Numbered from the stretch's first letter, positions 43,700-55,694 are shown. The stretch is 64,000 nt of DNA from Campanula takesimana (GCA_026119855.1 JAOWBW010001131.1:1-64000); one strand, 5' to 3'. A program made the numbers and translations. The notes: generated by a model not told the origin, from the sequence alone.

Positions 43700-45226
43700 A
43701 AATAATAAATCATGTATGAAGGTAACTCAAACGGTTTCAAAACTATAACATAATAGAAAGGAGATAAAAATTAACAAAGTTTATATTTATCCAATAGACA
43801 GAACTATTTTCTTTTTCTTTCTAAATTCAAGATTAGCAAATTCAGTTACCATCCTAATCCTAAGGGGGGTCAAGTAACCCCATTAAAATGTTGTTGCTCG
43901 CCACTGATTTCCAAGAGTTTCTGAGTATTAACTAGGCATGGAACAGACGTAAATGATTTGAGATTGCTACCCAAGCAATGCGTACTGGTTTTACTACTCC
44001 CTCCGTCCTAAAATGAATGTCCGAAAAACATACAAATTCGCTCTTGGCCAACAGTAGATTTGAAAAAAATTCGGACATCCCGTTGTGTCCAACCTATTTA
44101 GTACTCTATAATGATATGGATGTTTGGAGAAGAGAAAAATACAACCAAAAGTAGAATGACTCCATTTTCAGTGCAACAAGAATATTACAACCAAAAGTAG
44201 GACTACCCTTGATTCTCACCCTCCAACTTTACATCAATGTTACAACCACCAAAACCCTCAATATTTTCAGTGCAACAAGAATAAGCATTGGTAGACAGTA
44301 GCAAACGTTCTCCATTTTCAAAATGGAAAGATGACCCAATAAAAGATACTAAAAATGCAGTTCTAAAATCACAGAGATGCAAAATGTAAAGAAAACAATG
44401 GCAACATGAGGCGGTGGCACTTGGCAATGCTGATTGCTAACTACAAGTTACAATGACGTGAGGTAATTATTTTTATACATCTAAGAATGGGATGTATATA
44501 CATTAACTAGTACTCCCTCCGTCGCAGAGTGAATGTCACACTTTCCATTTGGGTATGTCCCATAGTAAATGCCGCATTTCTAAATTATGAAAGAGTCTTA
44601 GTGCAAATATACCATCATACATGTAAAGTATAAGTAAAGCACATTTCTTAGAAATGTTGACAAGTCAATTGCAACATTTATTTTGGGACGGATGAAGTAC
44701 TTGTTTCATATACCAGATAGTCACTCTAAACTCGTAGGGATTCTGTAATAGATTAGGAATCTATGTAATAGACTAGACAATTGATCAATACAACATGATG
44801 GAAATTCCATGGTCTGGTATCAGACTTTAAAAAAAAAACATGTTACCCAAAATTTAAGATTCTTATTCAAAATGTAAAACAATCTTGCAACAGAATTTGC
44901 GTCAGCCATTTAAGTGCACAAGAGAAATGAACACTATTACATAAAAGGACACTCCAAGTACAGAAAAACAGACTGAGCACGAAAAAATGGAAACCTCATA
45001 GCACAATCTTTATTCAAAATGTCAACATTCTTTATGAACATTTTGTTAGACAAAAGGCCCATAACCCCAAATGAGCTAGAAGGGTATAATCTATGCCATC
45101 TTACCTCCTCACAAAGGAAAAATTTATCGAAAAGAAAATGACTTGATTAACTAAATATCAAATTCTTGACTTGAAGAACACAGTTTAAAATCGAAGTCTT
45201 AACTCATAGAATACCTTTCTTCACGA
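43700..45226. other. Intergenic, two MITEs, no gene
   Basis: A MITE-like half element starts at 43997 (CTCCCTCCGTCCTAAAATGA). A 20-bp direct repeat, ATTTTCAGTGCAACAAGAAT, is at 44164 and 44263. The rest is A/T-rich. It includes the 3' flank of the riboflavin synthase gene. Confidence 0.5.
44513..44697. mobile_element. MITE
   Basis: TA-flanked; CTCCCTCCGTCGCAGAGTGA at the left, TTTATTTTGGGACGGATGAA at the right, with long complementary arms. Confidence 0.8.
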
Positions 45227-46099
45227 TCACGACGATGATGATGATGGCTTCATATTCTCGACAAAACCAGTACTGAGAAGCCTCTCAACATATTTCCCAA
45301 GAATATCCACCTCCAAATTAACCTTCTGCCCAACTTTTTTCAATGGTATAACAACCTCCTTCTGTGTATACTCCACCATCATAAAATTGAAACAACACTC
45401 TTCATCAAACACCTTGACTACAGTCAAGCTAGTCCCATCCACAGCTATAAACCCTTTCGGCACAATATATTTCAAAACCTCCGGCGATGTCTTGACTTTA
45501 ATCCACAATGAATCCTCTTCCACTTCCATCTCAACAATCTCCCCTGTTCCATCAACGTGCCCCTGAACGAAATGCCCTCCCATTCGGGTATCTGGCGTCA
45601 CTGCCCGTTCCAAATTGACTACTGATCCTTGCTCTAGATCAAGTAACGAAGTTAACCTGAGCGTTTCCGGTGCTATTCCGACGGTGAATTGGGATAATTC
45701 GTGGTCGAAATGGGTTACCGTTAAGCATGTGCCGTTGACGGCGATACTGTCTCCGAGGTTGACGCCACCGAGGACGGTTTTGGCGGTGATGGTCATGTCG
45801 AATCCGCCGTCTTGAGCATAACCCAGGTTCTTGATTTGGCCCATTTCTTCGACGATGCCGGTGAAGAGTGCTCGGATTTGGTTGCGGCTGTGGGAATGGG
45901 GGCGTTTGAAATTGGGAATGGGTTTGAGAGGGTGAGTGGAGAATTGTGAGGAGAATGACGGTGGTTTGAGAGTGGCGGTGAATTTGTTGAGATTGGTTTG
46001 GGAAGGTGGGGATTTGAGGTGGTTAAAGATCGGGATTTTGGGGTGGTTTTTGGATTTCAGTGTTTTGGAGATGGTGGAAAAAGATGAAGAAATCGCCAT
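45227..46099 (-). CDS. RIBC: Riboflavin synthase, plastid-targeted
   Basis: The single-exon frame of 290 codons starts MAISSSFSTISKTLK. The enzyme dismutates two 6,7-dimethyl-8-ribityllumazine molecules to riboflavin and a ribitylaminouracil, the last step of vitamin B2 synthesis. Residues about 1-75 are rich in Ser/Lys/Pro with few acidic residues, as expected for a chloroplast transit peptide. The two tandem barrels follow: LFTGIVEEMG at 78, IAVNGTCLTV at 119, then MGGHFVQGHVDG at 173 and AVDGTSLTV at 219. An upstream in-frame ATG at 46216 would add 39 residues with no family likeness, so I chose the ATG at 46099. The frame is intact, and this is the clearest working gene here. Confidence 0.95.
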   Translation of the reverse strand: MAISSSFSTISKTLKSKNHPKIPIFNHLKSPPSQTNLNKFTATLKPPSFSSQFSTHPLKPIPNFKRPHSHSRNQIRALFTGIVEEMGQIKNLGYAQDGGFDMTITAKTVLGGVNLGDSIAVNGTCLTVTHFDHELSQFTVGIAPETLRLTSLLDLEQGSVVNLERAVTPDTRMGGHFVQGHVDGTGEIVEMEVEEDSLWIKVKTSPEVLKYIVPKGFIAVDGTSLTVVKVFDEECCFNFMMVEYTQKEVVIPLKKVGQKVNLEVDILGKYVERLLSTGFVENMKPSSSSS

Positions 46100-46510
46100 T
46101 TTTTTTTCTTTGTATTGAATGTGAGGGGATGAAATTGAAAAGGGTTTGTGAATTTGGTGGGTATTTGTGTTGGTTGAAGAGGCCTGAAGCTTGCCGCTGA
46201 CGAAGTTGGACGGCATTGGGCTTGCGGACTGCAGTTGCCGTTCTCAGTTTTTGTTTTTTTGTTTTATGTTTTTTATTTGGTATAATAAGGTTAAGCACTG
46301 ATTAATGCAACAAAAATGAAACTAAAAAATTGTTTCATGTATCATGCCTCATGTTTCTAAAAGAAAAATGTTACATGCCTCACTACTCCCATGTAAGTTC
46401 AATGGCTATTTTCGACTTTTTTAGTCTTTTATTTGGAGTGTGATATTTTTTCTTGATAAATGACCAATCAGCAACTCAGAACAGACACTTCAAATTACTA
46501 TCTTTATGTT

Positions 46511-46911
46511 GGGATGGCATTTTGTCGAAACTCGATCCGTATCCGGAACAATACATCTCGCAACAAGCGGGTTTGGTAATAATTTTTCATAACCCGCATG
46601 TTAAGGGTCGGGTTTGGTAGCACACTCAAACCCGCGGGGCGGCAAGTATGCTACCTATTTTTTATGATATCTCTAAACCCTTCACATATTATCTTACTGC
46701 TTTTATATATAACACGCCTCTTCTCAATTTCTAGTGTTAGAAATCATTTGCGTCGACATCACTGGCGATTGAGGCAATTTCTCCAAGTCCGCCCCTTCCA
46801 GTCTCATCTTCTTCATCCATCGTCGTCAAGGTCAACCAGCGATGGTGGCGGCAGTCTTCTCATCGCCTCGACTTCGACATTAAGTAGATCTCTCTCTCTC
46901 TATTTCTCTCT

Positions 46912-46947
<36 letters not shown>

Positions 46948-47267
46948 CTCTTTCTCTTTCTCTCTAATATTAATTTTTGATGTTAATAGACTCACTTGTT
47001 ATTGATTTTCTGCATTGATGTTCATAGACTCAAGTTTAAATTAATTGTTAATAATCTGTTATGAAATAGTTGATGTTAAATTTGAGTTTGCTGTTAAAGT
47101 TATACAGGCTGGGCTAAAGCCAAAAATTATGCTTTTGTTGAATATGGGGCGGGGCGGATACGGGTTAGCACTCTACAGGGTGGGATGGGTTCGGTACAAG
47201 GAGTATTCACTGAGAGGTGGGTTCTGTATTGAGTAAACCTGCTTCGTATCCGCCTCGTTGCCATACC
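46511..47267. mobile_element. Possible hAT-like non-autonomous element
   Basis: The ends GGGATGGCA and TTGCCATACC are roughly complementary, and both subterminal regions carry CGGATACG/CGTATCCG and GCGGG words, a pattern of non-autonomous hAT elements. No clean 8-bp target duplication was found. Confidence 0.4.
46887..46966 (+). repeat. (CT)n microsatellite
   Basis: CT repeats with a few interruptions. Confidence 0.9.
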
Positions 47268-47653
47268 TACATTTATGCTTGTTTAGAAATTTGGCTCTCA
47301 TGTACCTCAAACAATATCGATGATGCACATCTGGCCACCAAGTATGTTCTGCATTTGTTTTAAAAATGTCATTATGACGATTAGAAAGCAAGCATACCTC
47401 ACGACCCTTGATAATATGTCTACAAAGTATAATCACCAACGACAGTTGGAATAATCCCTTGTTAGACAATAGCAAAAGCATTAGGAAGCACGCTGCCATG
47501 GGCGTCAACACCCATAACAATAAGTATTACCCATTTATAACATTCATGTAGGAACGTTCCATCGAAAAATACAACATGCCGACAATGAGTGAAATCTATA
47601 CAAAGCCTGAATTGTTGGTTTCGATATAACATGCGCAGCGGAAACAACAACAA
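47260..47653 (-). pseudogene. Mutator-like (MULE) transposase fragment
   Basis: Minus-strand blocks are FFDGTFLHECYKWVILIVMG, then GREVCLLSNRHNDIFK and HTWWPDVHHRYCLRYMRAKF. They match the central MULE transposase domain: the DGTxL acidic site, the SDRHxGI block (here SNRHNDI) and the W...HRxCxRH block. At least one frameshift lies between the first two. The second acidic residue appears as Asn, so it is dead. Confidence 0.7.
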
Positions 47654-48150
47654 AAATAAAACCCAAGAGCCCTGATCCGTTTATTTATGATAATTAAAGT
47701 AAATACTATTTGAATTTAGAATACTAACTCATGTGATGCTTTAAAATTTTCGGATATTAAATTCTTGAGGTTGAATCACGAATTTGTAGGTGTTGAAAAC
47801 CGAACACCCTCTATACGTATCTAAACCGCGAACGAATTTCAAGAACGATTTCTTGAACCCAATTGCTAGATCGAAAATATTAGAAATCGAATATCTAATC
47901 TTTAAGGCTATATGAATTATGTGATTTTGATATTTGATTCACAATCTAAATCTCTCAAATTGTGTTTCAAAACCCTAATTTTCGTCACTTTAGTTTGTAG
48001 AGGAAAAGTCTTATTTCTACTTCTCAAGTTACCCTAACAAAAAACCACTTTTCAAATCTAAATTGTGTTTCTAAAACCCTAAGAATTTTTCCCCCTAAAT
48101 TGGTTAGGGCACCCACACATACTAAATTCATTCAGAATTGTTCTACTGTA
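47608..48150. repeat. Possible solo or partial LTR
   Basis: TGTTGGTTTCGATATAACAT followed by GCGCAGCGGAAAC resembles a common copia LTR terminus. It abuts the transposase fragment without a primer site. The other end is unclear. Confidence 0.3.
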
Positions 48151-48764
48151 TTGTTATACATAGCTGGCCACGAATCAACAATGAAGTACGTAAGTTTTTG
48201 GAATATTGCCCTCACCATGACAGCATAAATAGTAAATTGCAGTAACATGGGCTCCATTAAATCTTTATTATATGCGTACGGAGTATCACTGATTGACTAT
48301 GATAAATTTAAACTAGCCTAAAAATATAATTTCACAAATATTGATATTTTAGGATCACATATCATCTACTCCACTAAGCGCTAATGCTTTCATCATCTCA
48401 GTTGTTGGTCATAGAGCATTAGCCGGAAAATAAAGATTTGGGTGAGTGATAAGTTTAACTTACATTTGTGTGATTTTATGGTTGTGTGTTGTCACATACC
48501 CTTTTAACCATTGAGAAATATGTTTCTCAGTCGTTTAAAGCTAAAGATTTTAGTTAATGAATGCCACGTAACATCATTTATGAAACAACTGATAACTCAA
48601 TTTTCTCAGTAATTTAAAGTTAAGATGAACATGCTTACCATACAAGTGACAAAACAGTCTATCTCCTTTTTGTGCAAATCGAGCAATTGTCAAAAGAGAA
48701 ATTCATTTTTCATTTGTTAACAATTGAGAAGTATGCTCCTGTAAAAAATAATAATTGAGAAGTA
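48151..48764. other. No gene seen
   Basis: A/T-rich intergenic DNA without a convincing frame. Confidence 0.5.
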
Positions 48765-49019
48765 CTCCCTCCGTCCCACCCGAACTAGGATTTTTGGGTT
48801 GAGCATGAGGATTAAGAAAAAAATGTTAGTGGAGTAAGTGTTCTGAGTATAAAAATGTGAAGTAGGAGAAAGAAAGTGGGGTAGAGCATAATGAGTGGAA
48901 AGTTGTTGTGAGTGTGAAGGTGGGTCCCATTAAATAAAACATTTTCATTTTTGGGTTGTCCTAATTCGAATGAGACACATAAAATGGAAATTTGTCTTAA
49001 TTCGAGTAGTACAGAGGAG
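48765..49019. mobile_element. MITE
   Basis: TA-flanked; CTCCCTCCGTCCCACCCGAA at the left, AATTCGAGTAGTACAGAGGAG at the right. Confidence 0.65.
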
Positions 49020-49046
49020 TATGTATTTTACTATTACGGAGTCTTA

Positions 49047-49313
49047 CTCCCTCCGTTTCATAATACATGACGTTTTAGGAGCAATTTTTTGTTTCAAAAT
49101 ATTTGACGTTTTACTATTATCAAGAAAGAATTACTCTTGTTTACCTATTATACCCTGATTCATTAATTGTGAACTATTTCTTGTATAATCATTTAAATGC
49201 TTAGGTAATTGGATACTTTTAGGGGCACATATGTCTTTTTAATATGTATTAATTGAATTTCTTAATATGTGTGAAGAAATTTAACATGACATGTATTATG
49301 AAACTGGAGGGAG
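49047..49313. mobile_element. MITE
   Basis: TA-flanked; CTCCCTCCGTTTCATAATAC at the left, GTATTATGAAACTGGAGGGAG at the right, an almost perfect inverted pair. Confidence 0.88.
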
Positions 49314-49568
49314 TACCTTTTACGGAGTAAAAGGTTTGATAAAGAGTTACGTTTTCAAGAAACTTGAAGTGCTTTAAAAAAAAAAAAAAAAAAATCTTTT
49401 CTAGGGCATTTTGGTTTACATAAAATGTTCATATAATAATATAATTTTCAATTATCCTTTTCCTTTCAGAAAAAAGGAAAACAATGCCATGAGTAGAAAA
49501 TAGCAAACTTTCACGTATATTATTTCATTTCCTTAATTATAACCTTCCTAATTCTCAATAAACAAAAC

Positions 49569-49577
49569 TATATATAA
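49569..49577 (+). promoter_or_regulatory. TATA box of the CASP-like gene
   Basis: TATATATAA lies about 670 bp before the start codon and about 155 bp before the donor of a likely 5'-UTR intron (49725-50230, CTAG|GTAAGC to TTGCAG|GTACAATC). Confidence 0.5.
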
Positions 49578-50238
49578 ACTTCATTAACAAAAAATCCTTA
49601 TTAATATACCACTTTTTCTTTCTCCCAGCTTCCCTCCTCCTCTTTCCCTCAGTCGTGATTATTTTCTCCTTTTCAACAAGCTTTTGTAGAACTTCAAATT
49701 TCTTCAAAGATCACAAAGAGCTAGGTAAGCCCACTTTTGTTATCATTTTTTTTTTTTTAACTTTTATTCCAAGCCTTTAAAATGCATGCTTTTATACCCA
49801 TTAATTCTTATGATAATTTTTTTAACAATACACTCACCGTTTTGTTATCAAGAAAAAATTGTTAGTAGAACTTAATTGGTTGGTTTACTTGCTCCATTCC
49901 ATGTTAAGATCCCATGTTTAAAAGTCAAAATCTTACTGTCTTCATCTAATAAATATCCGATTTTTTAAAAAAATATTACTGATTAAAAGCAAATTTAAAA
50001 ATTTTCGAACGTTTGTTTGGGACGGAGGAATACATGTTGTACTTTTGCGTTTTTGTATCTCTTGGAGTAATCGTTATAGTAAAGCAATTTTATTTTTTTT
50101 TACCTAAGCATTATGCAATAAGAATTGATTTGGGTAGTATTAAGAAAGCTGAAAAACTTGTTAATATATCCAACCTTATTTCGTTGCTTATTTTAATAGA
50201 GTTTTAATTATTTATGGTACAAAATTGCAGGTACAATC

Positions 50239-52095
50239 ATGGGCAAGAATAGTCCAATCACACCATTAATAAGGCTCCTAGCTTGCATAATTACATTAAT
50301 ACCCGCCGTTCTTATGGGCACAAATCATGAAAAGGTCAAGTTGGATAACTATTTCTATGAAGCCAAATATATATATTGGGATGCTTTCCAGTAAGTCTAT
50401 AATTTCCCATATTCTAACCTTAAGGTGACAATTTAATATTGAGAATTAACAAAATTTAGTTTTAATGTACTCCCTCTACCCCAGAATAAATGTCATAATT
50501 AACAAGTCAATGTTTTTAAGATTTTAGTTACGTTTCTTTAATTGTTTAAATCTATTCATATGGGTAGAGTGACACCAACTATGACATTGCAATGCTTATG
50601 CCTATTAGAATGGGTAGTATAAGAAGATCACCAAACTTCATACCACATTTCTATTTTTATTAGGGTTAATTGCAAATTAGGGCTTGAACTCAAGGGGGTC
50701 TTCTAAAAGGGGCCCCATATTTTTTTTTTTTGGCCAAATCAGGGCTTCAAATGTAAAATTTTCGCCAGTTAAGGGCTTTTTAACGATTTTCGTTAGAAAA
50801 GTCAGTTAAGTACCATGTCCATAAAAACCCTTGCTCGCCCCAAACCCAGACTAATTTTCCATCAAGGAAGGCCTCACCGATGGTGAGAGGCACTTTATCA
50901 CTCATGTCCTACCTTCTTCGCCGCCTCCTATGGAACCTCGCCGGAGAACCTACCCGGACGGCTCGTGAAGAAGGTCCAGGAAAAGTCAAAACAGATTCTG
51001 CAAACCCACATCTGAATTTTTTTTGGCTTTGTTTTTATAGTTTGATCATTCATTTTAGATTAAAATGTTGTTTCATTTTAATTTAAGATTAATTTACTAA
51101 TTTAATTGAGAAAAAAATGAATTGAAAATGATGAATTTGGTGTATACTTTTGTTAATTGTGGCGGCACTGTGGTGGTAGTGGCATGGAGGGCTAGGTGGT
51201 AGTTTCAGGTGGTGGAGATTTGGGGTGGTGGGTGGCTGTGCATAAGGTTGAAGATGAAGGGATATCCACAATTGACCCCCTAATCTATAGTCTTTAGCCT
51301 TTAAGCTCCATAAATTTCACTAAAAGGAAACCCTTTTTAATAAGCATTTATTCTAAGACAAATATTTATTTTGGTACAGACGAAAATAAAAAATATGACA
51401 TTTATTCTGGGACAAAGGGAGTAAAAAGATTTTGGACTATTTCTTACCTTGCTAATTAATTTTGAAATAGAATCCAGACTTTATTTATTTGGTACATTTA
51501 TATAAAGTATCTTACAAAAACATCATGTTAGGCCCGAATAAATACAATTTTGACCCATATTCTAGTTTATGTATTTACTTTTGTCCCAATCATCTAATCA
51601 TAATTCAAAAGTTTGAACATGGTTTTTCAAGTAAAGTAAAGCTTGTTATTGCAGATTCTTTGTGATTACATACAGCATTGCGAGCGCTTGGAACTTTCTA
51701 CTAATGTGTCTTCCCGATGGGAATCCTCTCTGGAGACTAGCTGTGCTAATCGAATGGGTAATTTTTCCTTTCTCTCTATAATAAAGTCTCGATCAAAAAA
51801 CTAGTTAAGATTTTTTGTTTGAGATTTAACGGAAGTTTAACTAACTACATTAAGTTATTTGAACTAGGTTATAACGACTTTAATGATAACTTCATGTGCA
51901 ATGACAACAAATACCTACATAGAAATGAAAACTGGAGTTGCTAAAGCCGGTTGGTCTCCACAGTGCTGTATTGTCCCGGCCTTCTGCAGCAAGGTGTTAA
52001 CGTCGTTGGTTTTCGGATATATCGGCCTCGTATTATGTGTTCCCATCTTCGTTTACTCAATTGTCGTCCTCGCCGATCCTTTCTTGACTGATTGA
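50239..52095 (+). CDS. CASP-like membrane protein, three coding exons
   Basis: Exons are 50239-50390, 51655-51757 and 51868-52095, with donors CA|GTAAGT and TGG|GTAATT and acceptors TTGCAG and ACTAG. Phases join cleanly to 160 codons. Four hydrophobic segments fit the MARVEL-like CASPL fold: about residues 9-28 (with the family Arg at 12), 51-70, 77-99 and 128-155. AGWSPQC...FC at 112-125 is the conserved loop before the last helix and points to the CASPL1 group. The usual Asp of the third helix appears as Glu84. Relatives form plasma-membrane scaffolds such as the Casparian strip domain; the role of this member is not known. A MITE sits in intron 1. Confidence 0.9.
50470..51421. mobile_element. 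MITE with nested insertion, in CASP-like intron 1
   Basis: TA-flanked ends CTCCCTCTACCCCAGAATAA and TTTATTCTGGGACAAAGGGAG are about 950 bp apart, much longer than other family members here. The interior (about 50660-51330) looks like a second insertion. It has a GC-richer centre and edges such as AATTGCAAATTAGGGCTTGA. Confidence 0.7.
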
Positions 52096-52452
52096 TGTTA
52101 CAGTTCGGTCAACGTTATAGCTTGACTTATACTAGTTTTGATTATTTATCTCGGATATCCCCTAATATAAAGTCACAAAACTTGGCTCACAAAATAATGT
52201 GTCAAGATTTTATTGGTGCTTTTAATTAGAGTGTGGCAGGTCCACAATCGATGCACCCAATAAAACATCGACACCTCATTTTGTAGACTTCTTTTGTGCC
52301 CAATAGCATTACCCCTCGGATATAAGTATATCTTTGTTTAGCTTGTTTTTGGGAATATTGTAGAAAAGGCAATAACTTTTTCGTAGAGATTATCTTCGCT
52401 CATATTGTAATTTATATAAGACTGATCGTGGGGTAAGTTTTCATACAATATA

Positions 52453-52683
52453 CTCCCTCCGTCCCACCACAAGTGAGACTAGGAGTCAATTAGTGGCCAA
52501 TTTAATTAAACTTTGACTGATAATTTAAATATAATGTAATAATCCTAATGAAAATTTAACAACTATTATCGTATCACCTTTTATAATACTTTCAATATCA
52601 ATTTTTAAAATTTTAATCAGAACAATTATTTTTATTTAAATTATTAGTCAAAGTTTAATCAAGTTGACCACTAATTGACTTGC
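52453..52683. mobile_element. MITE, right end lost
   Basis: The left end is TA-CTCCCTCCGTCCCACCACAAG. The arm AGTCAATTAGTGG.CAA is complemented at 52658-52683, but the terminal GGACGGAGGGAG is missing. Confidence 0.65.
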
Positions 52684-52850
52684 TTATATAGTTAAGACCG
52701 ATAAATATGGATAAGAAATTGCTGCAACACCTAACGAAAGTTTTGGGTGAGATGGACTCACACATGAGACGGGTCTCGATGAGAGAAAATAGGCTTGTCC
52801 CGCCCCCATCCCGCCCATAGGGTGCTCAAAATATCCGAAAAATCTTTAAG

Positions 52851-53327
52851 TTAGCCTTGATCATTATGCAACGTAGTTTCCGATTTTTATCAAATAATGC
52901 AACCTACTAACTAGTGGCAGATATATGAAACGTACTTTACTATCATATATCAAATAATGCAATGTACAATTTTTTTTCTAACGCCGTTAAAAATTCTAAC
53001 AGAAGTATGACTTTCGTTAAAAAAACTAACAAAACGTTTCTTTAATAATCCAAAAAATGTAAACTTTCGTTAAAAAAACTAACAAAACGTTTCTTTAACA
53101 ATCCTTTCAATGGGACGGTGGTGGGTATCTCATCACTTTCTCATGTTTCCTTTTCATTTTGAGTTAGTTTCGTTTAATATATAGCTGAACTCGTTAAAAA
53201 TTTAATGTGTTTTGAGTAGGTTGCATTATTTGATAAATGATAGTAAAGTACGTTTCATATATCTGTCACTAGTGAGTAGGTTGCATTATTTGATAATAGA
53301 GGCTTAGTACGTTGCATCAAGCACTAA
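52851..53327. mobile_element. Foldback element with about 110-bp arms
   Basis: The left arm TTAGCCTTGATCATTATGCA and the right arm ending GTTGCATCAAGCACTAA are complementary over about 110 bp. Each arm holds two copies of ATCAAATAATGCAACCTACT-like words. The centre has a direct repeat, AAAAACTAACAAAACGTTTC, at about 53020 and 53073. Confidence 0.8.
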
Positions 53328-53900
53328 TTATTCCCATTTATACGGAGGTAGTACTAGTATTTGTACAAGTGAGGGTGCAAGACACTAAATTCATCCTTGA
53401 TACGATGCCATGCCCCCTGACAAGCACTTCGTGCTTTTTATTCACAAAAATGGTGATTTTTTTTTTTCTAAATTAACTGTTACTTTTAGTTAAATAGATG
53501 TAAGTTTGATTAATAATTTTTTTAAAAAAAATAAATGATCTTAATAAAAATCTAAAAATTGTTATTAAAAGTATTATTAATTATAATACAATGTCAAATT
53601 TTATATTTTTTATTAGCATCATTTTTTATTGAAATTATTGGTCAAAGTTACATCTGATTGACCTAAAGCGACCGTTATTTTGGACGAGAGAGAGTAAAAT
53701 AGAATGATAATTATACCACACAAAAAAAAAAAAAATGGTCAAAAGAATCCCAGAATCCTGCCCCTTCCATTTCCCAACTTCCTTCTTCATTTTGTTTCTT
53801 TTTCAAGGCAAGCCTTTAAACTCTGTTAAATACTAGTGAGAGGGTAGAGTAATTAATGTGAGGAATCCCAAGAGTCCCTTGTGAATTTAATCCTTCCCAT
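53328..53900. other. No gene; MITE remnants
   Basis: A/T-rich DNA upstream of the next gene. Complementary arms (TAACTTTGACC-like and GGTCAAAGTTA) and a terminal GGACGAGAGAGAG near 53680 suggest a decayed MITE. Confidence 0.4.
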
Positions 53901-53908
53901 TTGCACGT

Positions 53909-53916
53909 TATAAATA
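53909..53916 (+). promoter_or_regulatory. TATA box
   Basis: TATAAATA 50 bp upstream of the ATG at 53966. Confidence 0.5.
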
Positions 53917-53965
53917 TAGAATAATCTCCTACACCTTTAATCACATAAATACTAAAAAACCAAAA

Positions 53966-54648
53966 ATGCCTTCAGGTCCAAAGAAGAGGAGAGCTGCTAG
54001 GAACAAAAATGTCCTACTGTCAGTAAAATTAGAAGAGGGTTCAGATGTGAAAATTGAACCTTTTCCTGTCCAAGTTCATGAGCCAGTGGCTGTGAAAATA
54101 GAGCCAGTTTTCGTTGAGGCGTATGAGCCAGTTGTTGAGCCACATGTGGTTAGTCTAGTCGAGCCAGTTGCCGAGATACCTGAGCCTGTTGTTGGTCTAG
54201 TCGAGCCAGTTGCTGAGCCACCTGTGGTTAGTCTAGCCGAGCCGGTTGCTGAGCCATTTTTGGTTGGTCTAGATGAGCCAGTTGTTGAGTCAGCTGGGGT
54301 AGGTCTAGTTGAGTCAGCTGCTGACTTATGTGGGCCCGTGGTTGGTCTAGATGAGCCATTTGTTGAGTCATTTGTGCCAAAGCTTCTAGTACAGATTCTT
54401 GTGAAGTTGAACTTAATTCCATTAATGGGGAAGAATTATTTTCTGTGAATGAGTTGGCTTATTCTGAGGAGGCTATTGAGGTGATGACTGAAGAGAGTCG
54501 TGTGGTTCAGAAGGTTTCGGTTAATGGTGGGGATAAGTCAACTACTAAGGTTGAGTTGGGGGAGGTTAAGAAGAGTATTCAACAACAACTTCGTGTTGTC
54601 GAGCAACTCACTGTCAATCTCCGTCAGATTCTCGCTAATCTTGATTGA
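53966..54648 (+). CDS. Small plant protein of unknown function, frame broken once
   Basis: The first frame starts MPSGPKKRRAARNK, a basic opening seen in some uncharacterised plant proteins. It continues with about ten degenerate copies of an 11-15 residue Val/Glu/Pro repeat (such as VGLDEPVVES). At about 54375 this frame drifts into non-repetitive residues and ends at 54448. The next frame is open from about 54369 to 54648. It continues naturally with Glu/Ser-rich sequence and a short coiled-coil end (VKKSIQQQLRVVEQLTVNL). One missing base in the AAA run near 54380-54382 would explain the break. It may be a sequencing error or a real lesion. No enzymatic motif is visible. Confidence 0.6.
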
Positions 54649-55694
54649 TGTAATCTAAGTTTTTCGTTAACTTATTTTGGTTAGGGTTTTTTTTTTTTTT
54701 TTTTTTTTTTTGGTGTGTGTTGGTTGCTAGTTTTTAAAGTTTCCTGGATGGCAGTGCCAATTCTAAGATGATATTAGAAATGTTATTAACCCTATGTTTT
54801 CTTGAATCATCAAATCCTTGTAATCTTCCCTTAGATTTCTTTTTATTTAGCCATGTCCCTCTTCTCCTTTATTTTGCAACTATGAATTTAACTAGAAAGA
54901 AAGTTGGTCAAAAGTTACAATTTATTGATATTTTCTTCAGAAATAGGGGTTCAGAACTGAAATTTTCTTAGTACCACCGTCCCAAAATGAATGTCTGAAT
55001 TTGCTTTTGATCAAAGAGCAAATTCAAGGAAAGTGGGGTCAAATGATCCCCTTCTTAGTGTGACTTCAATGTTTCACGTATCTTATTGATCTCGGCCATT
55101 CATCTAACAAGGAGAAAGATTTGACCAAATCTAGGCATCATCAGAGCAGAAAGAGCAGTTTCAATTCCTAGCAAAAAGATACTGTGTCTACAGAATGTGC
55201 ACAGCAATGTAGTGCTGAGCACAGTGCAGCAACCAACTTACTGATACCTTTTATTCTACTCCATCCGTCCCTAAAAGTTTGTCTCATTTGACCTTCTATG
55301 ATCAACACACGTTAACTTTGACCCTACGATAGTGTTAATCTAATGATTATAATTAAATTCATAACATTGTTATTGATAAATCACTATGATTTATCAATTA
55401 CTACAATTTTTAGAATTTCAGTAGGATGATTAGATCGTAATCAATGTTTGGTCAAACTTCATTCGTGTTGACTTGTACATTTAAGATAGCATATCAAAAC
55501 ACGTTAACTGACCTGCTTGGTCATTCCGTTGTGTGGAAACACCTGAATGGGAGTGAATCTGTCTGTTGTGAATACGTAAACACCACGATTAATTCAATCA
55601 CTCACCTGCAATTTGTACCATATGACACCAACAAAATTATTTGAGTTCAGTTCATCAAGAAGTAAAACAAACAGACAGCACGCAGTTAATCTAA
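54649..55694. other. 3' flank and intergenic, no gene
   Basis: It contains a T run of about 25 (54687-54711), a half MITE near 54975 (ACCACCGTCCCAAAATGAAT) and a MITE starting at 55259 (CTCCATCCGTCCCTAAAAGT) without a clear right end. Confidence 0.5.

Noticed and set aside
46100..46216. Longer riboflavin synthase start
   Set aside because: The extra 39 residues show no conservation, and MAISSSFSTIS at 46099 is a typical transit-peptide start.
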